This document shows positions 16,252-24,371 of a DNA stretch of 64,000 bases, piece by piece; within the stretch, counting starts at the first letter, position 1, and each line of letters opens with the position of its first letter. The stretch covers positions 1 to 64,000 of the forward strand of contig NZ_CP072870.1 in NCBI RefSeq assembly GCF_017948245.1. Reading direction: 5' to 3'. This DNA is from Rhizobium sp. NLR16a (GTDB lineage Bacteria > Pseudomonadota > Alphaproteobacteria > Rhizobiales > Rhizobiaceae). The position numbers and the translations under genes are program-made. The notes beneath the pieces were generated by a model. That model saw only the letters and a list, made by a program, of their open reading frames with translations, searched no databases and was not told the DNA's origin.

Positions 16252-18306
16252 ATGACATCTCGCCCGCTTGACCGCCTGCTCAGACCGCAAACGATCGCCG
16301 TCTTCGGCGGCCGCGAGGCGCGCAGGGTGATCGAGCAATGCGACCGCATGGGCTTTTCAGGCGCGATCTGGCCCGTCCATCCCAAACTCGACGAGGTGCT
16401 TGGGCGGCGGTGTTACCGCTCCGTATCCGATCTGCCTTCTGCCCCGGACGCCACTTTCGTCGGCGTCAACAGGACGCTCACCGTCGAGATCGTGCGCAGC
16501 CTTTCGCGGGCGGGCGCCGGTGGAGCGGTCTGTTATGCATCGGGCTTCAGCGAGGCGACGGCGGAACTTGCCGACGGCGCCGAACTGCAGCAAGCCCTTT
16601 TGGAGGCGGCGGGCGACATGCCGATTCTCGGGCCGAACTGCTACGGGCTGATCAACGGTCTCGACGGCGCCCTGTTATGGCCCGACCAGCACGGCATGAA
16701 GCGCATCGAATGCGGCGTCGCGATCCTCACACAGTCATCCAATATCGCCCTCAACCTCACCATGCAGGCCCGCGGCCTGCCGATCGCCTATATGGTGACG
16801 GCAGGCAACCAGGCGCAGACATCGCTTGCCGATATCGCCTGCGCACTGATGGAGGATCGGCGCGTCACGGCGGTCGGCCTTCATGTGGAAGGTTTCGGCG
16901 ACCTCTCGGCCCTCGAGTGCCTTGCCGCCATCGCCCGCCGGTCGAAGAAGCCGGTCGTCTTGCTGAAGGTGGGCAGGTCCGAGCAGGCTAAAAAGGCGGC
17001 CGTGTCGCACACCGCCTCGCTTGCCGGCAGCGATGGCGTGGCGGATGCCGTGCTCGCCCGCCTCGGCATCGGCCGGGTCCAGAGCCTGCCGGCGCTCATC
17101 GAAACCCTGAAGCTGCTGCATGTCGCAGGCCCTCTGCCAAGCCATTCGATCTCATCCATGAGCTGCTCCGGTGGCGAGGCTTCGCTGATGGCGGATGCCG
17201 CCGTCGGCCGCAGGATAGAATTCCCACCCCTGCAGCCGCAGCAATTGCCGCGTCTGCGACAGGTTCTCGGCGAGATGGTGGCGCTTTCCAATCCGCTCGA
17301 CTACCATACCTTCGTCTGGGGCGATTTCGAACGCCAGACCGAAGCCTTCAGCGCCATGTTCGACGGCGGCTATGCCCTCAATCTCGTCGTCCTTGATTTT
17401 CCGCGCGGGGACCGCTGCGATGCGGCCGAATGGGCGACGACGGCGGACGCGGTTATCGCCGCGGCCTCTGCCACCGGTGCGCTGGCCGGCCTTCTGGCGA
17501 CCCTTCCCGAGAACATGCCCGAGTCGATCGCCGATCGGCTGATGGCGAATGGTATCGTCGCCTTCTCTGGCATCGACGAAGCTATCATAGCGGCGGAAGT
17601 CGCCGCCGGTATTGGCAAGGTCTGGGATCGCCCGCCTCCCCTGCCGCTGCTCGACGTGCCGCCCATGGACGGCGAAATCGAGACGCTGACGGAAGCCGAT
17701 GCGAAGACGGAACTTGCTGCCTGCGGCCTTCCTGTTCCCCGGGGGCTGCAGGCTTTTTCTCCCCGTGAAGCCGCCGAGCAGGCCGAGCGGCTCGGTTTTC
17801 CCGTCGTGCTGAAGGGTCTCGGCATTGCGCACAAGACCGAGGCCGGCGCCGTCGTACTCAACCTCAAAGATTCAGAGGCGGTGTCGAATGCGGCGGCGGC
17901 GATGCCGCCGAATGGCGGTTATCTCGTCGAGAAGATGATTGATCCGCCGGTCGCCGAGCTCATTGTCGGCGCCAGCCGCGACCCGGTCTTCGGATTGTCG
18001 CTGACATTGGGAGCGGGCGGAATCTTCGTCGAACTGCTCGAAGATTCCGTCATCCTGCCGCTTCCGGTGACGAAAGCCGATATTTGTGCGGCGATTTCAT
18101 GCCTTAAAATCGCAAAGTTGATCCATGGCTATCGCGGACGCCGGCGCGGCGATATTGAAGCCACTATAGACGCCGTCGCAGCTACGGCAGAATATGTCGT
18201 AAAGAATGCGGTGCGCCTGGAGGAACTGGACCTTAATCCCCTGATGGTTCTTCCCGAGGGGCGCGGTGTTGTTGCAGTCGATGCTCTCATACGGCGAAGG
18301 AGGTAG
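16252..18306 (+). CDS. ADP-forming acyl-CoA synthetase (fused alpha-beta), candidate betaine-CoA ligase
   Basis: 684 residues in the order CoA-binding Rossmann domain (RPQTIAVFGGREARRVIEQC), succinyl-CoA-ligase-like domain with the phospho-histidine motif AAVSHTASLAGSDG, and a C-terminal ATP-grasp domain (GFPVVLKGLGIAHKTEAGAV). This is the NDP-forming acetyl-CoA synthetase superfamily, which activates acids with ATP to ADP. The ATG at 16252 starts 4 bp after the previous stop; the longer open frame lies inside the dehydrogenase gene. In this operon it stands where the AMP-forming ligase CaiC would be, so activation of gamma-butyrobetaine, crotonobetaine or carnitine is inferred. Confidence 0.85.
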   Translation: MTSRPLDRLLRPQTIAVFGGREARRVIEQCDRMGFSGAIWPVHPKLDEVLGRRCYRSVSDLPSAPDATFVGVNRTLTVEIVRSLSRAGAGGAVCYASGFSEATAELADGAELQQALLEAAGDMPILGPNCYGLINGLDGALLWPDQHGMKRIECGVAILTQSSNIALNLTMQARGLPIAYMVTAGNQAQTSLADIACALMEDRRVTAVGLHVEGFGDLSALECLAAIARRSKKPVVLLKVGRSEQAKKAAVSHTASLAGSDGVADAVLARLGIGRVQSLPALIETLKLLHVAGPLPSHSISSMSCSGGEASLMADAAVGRRIEFPPLQPQQLPRLRQVLGEMVALSNPLDYHTFVWGDFERQTEAFSAMFDGGYALNLVVLDFPRGDRCDAAEWATTADAVIAAASATGALAGLLATLPENMPESIADRLMANGIVAFSGIDEAIIAAEVAAGIGKVWDRPPPLPLLDVPPMDGEIETLTEADAKTELAACGLPVPRGLQAFSPREAAEQAERLGFPVVLKGLGIAHKTEAGAVVLNLKDSEAVSNAAAAMPPNGGYLVEKMIDPPVAELIVGASRDPVFGLSLTLGAGGIFVELLEDSVILPLPVTKADICAAISCLKIAKLIHGYRGRRRGDIEATIDAVAATAEYVVKNAVRLEELDLNPLMVLPEGRGVVAVDALIRRRR

Positions 18307-18312
18307 CATAGT

Positions 18313-19095
18313 TTGAGCGACCACATTCGTACACGACGTGACGGCGCAGTACTGGAAGTCGTCATCGACCGGCCGAAGGCGAACGCCATCGACCTGGCGA
18401 CCAGCCGCGTCATGGGATTGATTTTCCGGGATTTTCGCGACGACCCTGAATTGCGCGTCGCCATCGTCACGGGTGCGGGCGAGAAATTTTTCTGCGCCGG
18501 ATGGGATTTGAAGGCCGCCGCCGCTGGTGACGCGGTCGACGGTGACTATGGGGTGGGCGGTTTCGGCGGGCTGCAGGAGCTGCGTGACCTCAACAAGCCT
18601 GTCATTTGTGCAGTCAACGGCATCTGTTGCGGCGGCGGGCTGGAGATCGCGCTTTCGACCGATCTGATCATCGCCGCCGAGCATGCGACCTTCGCCCTGC
18701 CGGAAATCCGTTCAGGCACGGTCGCCGATGCCGCTTCGATCAAACTGCCGAAGCGCATCGCCTATCACATCGCCATGGACATGCTTTTGACGGGACGCTG
18801 GCTCGATGTTCACGAGGCGCATCGCTGGGGTTTCGTCAACGAGGTTCTACCGGCCGACCGGCTGATGGAAAGAGCCTGGGAGCTTGCCCGGTTGCTCGAA
18901 AGCGGGCCGCCGCTCGTCTATGCGGCGATCAAGGAAATCGTGCGCGAAGCGGAAGGTTCGACGTTCCAGACTGCCATGAACAAAATCACCAAGCGGCAGT
19001 TTGCGACAGTCGACCGGCTCTATTCGAGCGAAGACCAATTGGAAGGCGTGCGGGCGTTCGCCGAGAAGCGAAGCCCCATTTGGAAAGGACGATAA
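18313..19095 (+). CDS. caiD: Enoyl-CoA hydratase/isomerase family protein, probable carnitinyl-CoA dehydratase
   Basis: 260 residues of the crotonase fold: VIDRPKANAIDLATSR, the oxyanion-hole stretch KFFCAGWDLKAA, ICAVNGICCGGGLEIALSTD, and FALPEIRSG with the glutamate used in hydration. This resembles CaiD, which hydrates crotonobetainyl-CoA to carnitinyl-CoA. Translation starts at TTG 18313: GAAGGAGG lies about ten bases upstream and no ATG fits. It is 6 bp after the ligase gene and ends the enzyme block; a 116-bp gap with its own ribosome-binding site leads to the transporter genes. Confidence 0.82.
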   Translation: MSDHIRTRRDGAVLEVVIDRPKANAIDLATSRVMGLIFRDFRDDPELRVAIVTGAGEKFFCAGWDLKAAAAGDAVDGDYGVGGFGGLQELRDLNKPVICAVNGICCGGGLEIALSTDLIIAAEHATFALPEIRSGTVADAASIKLPKRIAYHIAMDMLLTGRWLDVHEAHRWGFVNEVLPADRLMERAWELARLLESGPPLVYAAIKEIVREAEGSTFQTAMNKITKRQFATVDRLYSSEDQLEGVRAFAEKRSPIWKGR

Positions 19096-19211
19096 GAAGG
19101 CGGCAACAACCGCAATGTTTTCCCGCATGATGCGGGCACCGGAGGTGGAGAGGAAACCGCCTGCGATCCTGCCCGGAAGTTCTGTCAACGCACCAAAGAA
19201 GGAACTGGGGA

Positions 19212-20801
19212 ATGAACGACTATACGAAATATCTCGCAAGCCGCGTCACCGCAGGCGGGCTCAGCCGCCGCGAATTCATCGGACGCGCCATGGCGGCCGG
19301 CATCACACTTGCCGTCGCCGACAAGCTCTTCACCGAAAGCGCCGAAGCCGCCGAACCGAAGCGCGGCGGCCACCTGAAGCTCGGCCTCGAAGGCGGTGCC
19401 GCCACCGATTCCAAGGACCCGGCGAAATTCCTGTCGCAGTTCATGTTCTGCGTCGGCCGCTGCTGGGGCGACATGCTGGTCGAATCCGACCCGCTGACGG
19501 GTGCCGCCGTGCCGGCGCTCGCCGAATCCTGGGAGCCCTCGAAGGACGCGGTGACCTGGACCTTCAAGATCCGCAAGGGCGTCAAGTTCCATAATGGCAA
19601 GGAACTGACGATCGACGACGTCGTCGCGACGCTGAATCGCCACACCGACAAAAAGTCGGAGTCCGGCGCGCTCGGTGTCCTCGGCTCGATCAAAGAGATC
19701 AAGGCGGACGGCGGCAATCTCGTGCTGACGCTCAGCGAAGGCAATGCCGACATGCCGCTGCTGCTGTCGGACTACCATCTGGTCATTCAGCCGAACGGCG
19801 GCGTCGACGATCCGCTTGCCTCGATCGGCACCGGCCCATACAAGCTGACGAGCTTCGAGCCCGGTGTGCGCGCCACCTTCGAAAAGAACAAGGACGACTG
19901 GCGCTCCGACCGGGGTTACGTCGATTCCATCGAAATCATCGGCATGAACGACGCCACCGCCCGTATCGCCGCGCTCTCGTCCGGACAGGTGCACTACATC
20001 AACCGTGTCGACCCGAAGACAGTCAACCTGTTGAAGCGCGCACCCAACGTCGAGATTCTCTCGACCGCCGGCCGCGGCCATTACGTCTTTATCATGCATT
20101 GCGACAAGGCGCCGTTCGACAATAACGACCTGCGCCTGGCGCTCAAATATGCCATGGACCGCGAAACCATGGTGCAGAAGATCCTCGGCGGTTACGGCAA
20201 GGTGGGCAACGATTTCCCGATCAACAGCACCTATGCGCTCTTCCCCGAGGGCATCGAGCAGCGCACCTACGACCCCGACAAGGCTGCCTTCCACTACAAG
20301 AAGTCAGGCCATAGCGGCTCGGTTCTCCTGCGCACCTCCGAAGTTGCCTTCCCGGGCGCCGTCGATGCGGCTGTCCTTTACCAGGAAAGCTGCAAGAAGG
20401 CCGGCATCGACATCGAGGTGAAGCGCGAACCGGGTGACGGCTACTGGACCAACGTCTGGAACGTCCAGCCTTTCTCGACCTCCTATTGGGGCGGGCGGCC
20501 GACACAGGATCAGATGTATTCCACCGCCTATCTCTCGACGGCGGACTGGAACGACACCAAGTTCAAGCGCCCCGACTTCGACAAGCTGCTGCTGCAGGCG
20601 CGCGCCGAGCTTGATGAAGCCAAGCGCAAGGACATGTATCGCGCCATGGCAATGATGGTGCGCGACGAAGGCGGCGTGATCCTGCCGATGTTCAACGACT
20701 TCGTGAACGCCTCCACCAAGCAGGTGAAGGGTTATGTCCACGACATCGGCAACGACATGTCGAACGGCTACGTCGCAACGCGCGTCTGGCTGGACGCCTA
20801 G
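19212..20801 (+). CDS. Peptide/nickel-type ABC transporter binding protein (SBP_bac_5), Tat-exported
   Basis: 529 residues. The N-terminus has a twin-arginine signal (LSRREFIGRAMAAGI, then a hydrophobic run ending ESAEAAEPKRGG), so it is exported folded. The body carries family-5 motifs: ESWEPSKDAVTWTFKIRKGV, VKFHNGKELTIDDVVATL, GTGPYKLTSFEPG. These receptors usually bind peptides, but in rhizobia also many other compounds. Directly downstream of carnitine catabolic genes, the ligand is likely a betaine precursor such as carnitine, an acylcarnitine or gamma-butyrobetaine. GGGGA precedes the ATG. Confidence 0.88.
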   Translation: MNDYTKYLASRVTAGGLSRREFIGRAMAAGITLAVADKLFTESAEAAEPKRGGHLKLGLEGGAATDSKDPAKFLSQFMFCVGRCWGDMLVESDPLTGAAVPALAESWEPSKDAVTWTFKIRKGVKFHNGKELTIDDVVATLNRHTDKKSESGALGVLGSIKEIKADGGNLVLTLSEGNADMPLLLSDYHLVIQPNGGVDDPLASIGTGPYKLTSFEPGVRATFEKNKDDWRSDRGYVDSIEIIGMNDATARIAALSSGQVHYINRVDPKTVNLLKRAPNVEILSTAGRGHYVFIMHCDKAPFDNNDLRLALKYAMDRETMVQKILGGYGKVGNDFPINSTYALFPEGIEQRTYDPDKAAFHYKKSGHSGSVLLRTSEVAFPGAVDAAVLYQESCKKAGIDIEVKREPGDGYWTNVWNVQPFSTSYWGGRPTQDQMYSTAYLSTADWNDTKFKRPDFDKLLLQARAELDEAKRKDMYRAMAMMVRDEGGVILPMFNDFVNASTKQVKGYVHDIGNDMSNGYVATRVWLDA

Positions 20802-20839
20802 CGGCAAAGGCACACGCCCTCTCGATCTTCAACGAAGCC

Positions 20840-20867
20840 GGGACCGTGGGAAAAAACCCGCGGTCCT
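20840..20867 (+). promoter_or_regulatory. Intercistronic hairpin after the binding-protein gene
   Basis: An 11-bp stem (20840-20850 with 20857-20867, one G-U pair) with an all-A loop lies in the 94-bp gap before the first permease. Such hairpins usually protect the binding-protein message from 3' decay or limit read-through, giving more receptor than permease. Confidence 0.5.
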
Positions 20868-20895
20868 CCCGACGTTTCAGCGCTAGGTCTTCACC

Positions 20896-21903
20896 ATGAC
20901 CAATCCTGCCCCAAGCAATATCCTGCCCGGCCTCCGGTTCCGGCAGCGTTTTCCGCTGCTGGCCCTCATCCTCGAGCGCTTCGTGCTCAGCATCGTCCTG
21001 CTTTTTGCCGTCTCCATCCTGATTTTCGGCGGTTTGGAGGCTCTGCCCGGCGATTTTGCCACCACCTATCTCGGTCAGTCGGCGACGCCGCAGGCCGTCG
21101 CCAATATCCGTCAGGATCTCGGCCTCGATCGCCCGGTGACGACGCGTTATGTCGAATGGCTCGGCAGTGCCGTTCAGGGCGACTTCGGCACCTCCTGGGC
21201 CAGCAAGAATTCGGTGAGCGAGCAGATCGGCAAGCGCTTGGGAAATTCGCTCTTCCTGGCGGGTTTCGCGGCGGTCATCTCGGTGCCGCTTGCCGTCGGC
21301 CTCGGCATGGTGTCGGTGCATTTCCGCAACCGGATGCCCGACAAGATCATCAACGTCATCTCGCTGGCGGCGATCTCGCTGCCGGAATTCTTCATCGGCT
21401 ACCTGCTGATCCTCTTCTTCGCGGTGAAGTTCGGCATGGCGACCTTTCCGGCGACGGTCTATGACAGCATGGCTTTTTCTGAGCGATTGAAGGCGATCGC
21501 GCTTCCAACGGCGACCCTGGTGCTCGTCGTGCTGGCTCACATGATGCGCATGACGCGGGCGGCGATCCTCTCGGTCATGTCGTCGGCCTATATGGAGACC
21601 GCCGAACTGAAGGGCCTCAGCGCCTCCCGCTCGATCGTTAAGCATGCCGCTCCCAATGCGCTGGCGCCGATCATCAATGTCGTCGCGTTGAACCTCGCCT
21701 ATCTCGTAGTCGGCGTCGTCGTCGTCGAGGTCGTCTTCGTCTATCCCGGCATGGGGCAATATATGGTCGATGCGGTGACGGTGCGCGATATGCCCGTCGT
21801 GCAGGCCTGCGGCCTGATCTTCGCCGCGGTTTACATCTTCCTCAACATGACGGCCGATATCCTCGCGATCATCGCCAATCCCCGGCTGAGGCATCCACGA
21901 TGA
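20896..21903 (+). CDS. ABC transporter permease, DppB/OppB type
   Basis: 335 residues with an N-terminal helix (LERFVLSIVLLFAVSILIFG), the periplasmic LPGDFATTYLGQSATPQAVA segment typical of the first permease of peptide systems, and a BPD_transp_1 domain with five further helices and the EAA-like loop AELKGLSASRSIVKHAAPNA. The inner-membrane partner is the next gene, which overlaps by 4 bp. Unlike most oligopeptide systems, the pore is encoded beside enzymes of betaine metabolism. Confidence 0.88.
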   Translation: MTNPAPSNILPGLRFRQRFPLLALILERFVLSIVLLFAVSILIFGGLEALPGDFATTYLGQSATPQAVANIRQDLGLDRPVTTRYVEWLGSAVQGDFGTSWASKNSVSEQIGKRLGNSLFLAGFAAVISVPLAVGLGMVSVHFRNRMPDKIINVISLAAISLPEFFIGYLLILFFAVKFGMATFPATVYDSMAFSERLKAIALPTATLVLVVLAHMMRMTRAAILSVMSSAYMETAELKGLSASRSIVKHAAPNALAPIINVVALNLAYLVVGVVVVEVVFVYPGMGQYMVDAVTVRDMPVVQACGLIFAAVYIFLNMTADILAIIANPRLRHPR

Positions 21904-22727
21904 GATTGAGAGACATCCCCATCACCGCCTGGATCGGCATGATCGGCATCGCCATCGCCTTCATCTTCGCCCTCTTCGCACCCTGGATCGCACCCTATGG
22001 CGAGACCCAGGTCGTCGGCGACGTCTGGGCGCCTGCCGACGCGAATTACGTCTTCGGCCTCGACAATCTCGGCCGCGACATCCTCTCGCGCCTAATCTTC
22101 GGCGCGCGCACGACACTGCTGGTCGCGTCCGCCGCCACCATCATCTCCTTCTCGCTCGGCATCATCCTCAGCTTCACCGCCGCCGTTTCGCGTGGCCTCA
22201 TCGACACCGTCCTCTCACGATTCAATGATCTGATGATGTCGATCCCGACGCTGATCTTCGCGCTCGTGGTGCTTGCGGTGCTGCCGCAGAATATGATCGT
22301 GCTGATCCTGGTCATGGCGGTCCTCGATTCCACCCGCGTCTATCGTCTCGGCCGCGCCGTGGCGCTCGATGTCGCGGTGATGGAATTCGTCGAGGCCGCC
22401 AAGCTGCGCGGCGAAGGCAAGCTCTGGATCATCTTCCGCGAGATCTTGCCGAATACGCTGTCGCCGCTTCTCGCCGAGTTCGGCCTGCGCTTCGCCTTCT
22501 CCATCCTGTTTCTTTCGACCCTGTCCTTCCTCGGCCTCGGCATTCAGCCGCCGGCGGCCGATTGGGGCGGCATGGTCAAGGACAACAAGGACGGTATCAT
22601 CTTCGGCATATCGGCCGCGCTGGTGCCGGGTTCGGCGATCGCCGCCCTTGCCGTCTGCGTCAACCTTGTCGTCGACTGGCTCCTGAAACGCACATCCAGC
22701 CTCAAGGGAGGGCGCGGCGATGCCTGA
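21900..22727 (+). CDS. ABC transporter permease, DppC/OppC type
   Basis: 275 residues: a first helix (GMIGIAIAFIFALFAPWIAP), the family segment FGLDNLGRDILSRLIFGART after it, and a BPD_transp_1 domain with the coupling loop AAKLRGEGKLWIIFREILPN. The start overlaps the previous gene by ATGA, and the end overlaps the ATPase gene by 8 bp, showing translational coupling of the whole transporter. Confidence 0.88.
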   Translation: MRLRDIPITAWIGMIGIAIAFIFALFAPWIAPYGETQVVGDVWAPADANYVFGLDNLGRDILSRLIFGARTTLLVASAATIISFSLGIILSFTAAVSRGLIDTVLSRFNDLMMSIPTLIFALVVLAVLPQNMIVLILVMAVLDSTRVYRLGRAVALDVAVMEFVEAAKLRGEGKLWIIFREILPNTLSPLLAEFGLRFAFSILFLSTLSFLGLGIQPPAADWGGMVKDNKDGIIFGISAALVPGSAIAALAVCVNLVVDWLLKRTSSLKGGRGDA

Positions 22728-24351
22728 GCTTCTTTCCGTCCGCAATCTGAAGATCGAAGCGACCAGCTATCCGCCCGGCGAACCGCCGAAGCGGGTGACG
22801 ATCGTCGACGGGGTTTCCTTCGATCTCCAGAAGGGCAAGGTCCTCGGCCTGATCGGGGAATCGGGTGCCGGCAAATCGACGATCGGCCTCTCGGCGCTGG
22901 CCTACGGCCGCGGCGGCGCCGAAATCACCGGCGGCGAGGTGCGGCTCGTCGGCACCGACATTCTGGCGCTCGGCAAGAACGGCATCCGAAAAATTCGCGG
23001 CGCAAGGGTCTGCTACGTCGCGCAATCGGCCGCAGCCGCCTTCAATCCGGCGCACAGGCTCGGCGATCAGGTGATCGAGGCGTCGGTCAAACATGGGTTG
23101 ATGAGCAAGGACGAGGCGCGCAAACGTGCGCTTTACCTGTTTCGTGTCCTCGGCCTGCCCAATCCGGAAAACTTCGGTGAACGTTTTCCCCATCAGGTCT
23201 CCGGCGGCCAGTTGCAGCGCGCGATGACGGCGATGGCGCTCTGCTCGAACCCCGAATTGATCGTCTTCGACGAGCCGACGACGGCGCTGGACGTCACCAC
23301 GCAGATCGACGTGCTGGCGGCGATCAAACATGCGATCGAGGAAACGCACACTGCCGCCCTCTACATCACCCACGATTTGGCCGTCGTCGCTCAGATCTCC
23401 GACGACATCATGGTGCTGCGTCATGGGAAACAGGTGGAATATGGCAGCGTCAAGCAGATCATCGAGGCGCCGCGGGAAGACTATACGCGTGCCCTCGTCA
23501 ATGTCAGGCAGGCCTACCGCGACGAAGCCGCCGATCAGTCGTCAGCCCTTCTCAGGATAGAGAAGGTCAGCGCCGAATATTCCAACGGCTTCAAGGTGCT
23601 GCACGACATCTCGCTGCACGTGCCGAAGGGACAGACGCTTGCGGTCGTCGGCGAATCCGGCTCGGGCAAATCGTCCCTGGCGCGCGCCATTACCGGCCTT
23701 CTGCCGCCGAAGAGCGGGCGCATCCTCTTTGACGGCAAGCCGCTGATGCCCGATCTCAAGAGCCGGCCGAACGACGACCTCAGGCGCGTCCAGCTGATCT
23801 ACCAGATGGCCGATACGGCGATGAACCCGCGCCAGACGGTGCGCGACATCATCGGCCGGCCTCTGACCTTCTATTATGGCCTGAGAGGCGCTGAGAAGAC
23901 CGCCCGGGTGAAGGAATTGCTCGACCAGATCGAAATGGGCAACGGCTTCATCGATCGTTATCCGGCGGAGCTGTCCGGCGGCCAGAAGCAGCGCGTGGCG
24001 ATCGCCAGAGCCCTAGCCGCCAAGCCCGAACTCATCCTCTGCGACGAGCCGACCTCGGCGCTCGATCCGCTGGTGGCCGAGGGTATCCTCAAGCTGCTGC
24101 TGCGCCTGCAGGAGGAAGAGCAGCTCTCTTATGTCTTCATCACCCACGATATCGCGATCGTCCGGGCGATCGCCGACAGCGTGGCGGTGATGCATCGTGG
24201 TAAGCTGGTACGGTTCGGCCCGAAATCTCAAGCGCTGTCGCCGCCTTTCGACGATTACACCGACCTGCTGTTGAAGTCGGTGCCGGAAATGGAAATCGGC
24301 TGGCTGGAACGAGTGCTTGCCACACGGCGCATGGAAAGCGCCGGCCACTGA
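22720..24351 (+). CDS. ABC transporter ATPase, two nucleotide-binding domains fused (DppD-DppF type)
   Basis: 543 residues with two complete ATPase units. The first has Walker A GESGAGKS, signature VSGGQLQR and Walker B LIVFDEPT. The second has Walker A GESGSGKS, signature LSGGQKQR and Walker [13 protein letters not shown]. Fused peptide-type ATPases are common in rhizobia. It powers the two permeases encoded immediately upstream, and its start lies within the end of the second permease gene. Confidence 0.9.
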   Translation: MPELLSVRNLKIEATSYPPGEPPKRVTIVDGVSFDLQKGKVLGLIGESGAGKSTIGLSALAYGRGGAEITGGEVRLVGTDILALGKNGIRKIRGARVCYVAQSAAAAFNPAHRLGDQVIEASVKHGLMSKDEARKRALYLFRVLGLPNPENFGERFPHQVSGGQLQRAMTAMALCSNPELIVFDEPTTALDVTTQIDVLAAIKHAIEETHTAALYITHDLAVVAQISDDIMVLRHGKQVEYGSVKQIIEAPREDYTRALVNVRQAYRDEAADQSSALLRIEKVSAEYSNGFKVLHDISLHVPKGQTLAVVGESGSGKSSLARAITGLLPPKSGRILFDGKPLMPDLKSRPNDDLRRVQLIYQMADTAMNPRQTVRDIIGRPLTFYYGLRGAEKTARVKELLDQIEMGNGFIDRYPAELSGGQKQRVAIARALAAKPELILCDEPTSALDPLVAEGILKLLLRLQEEEQLSYVFITHDIAIVRAIADSVAVMHRGKLVRFGPKSQALSPPFDDYTDLLLKSVPEMEIGWLERVLATRRMESAGH

Positions 24352-24371
24352 ATGTTAATGAAGGAGTGAGC

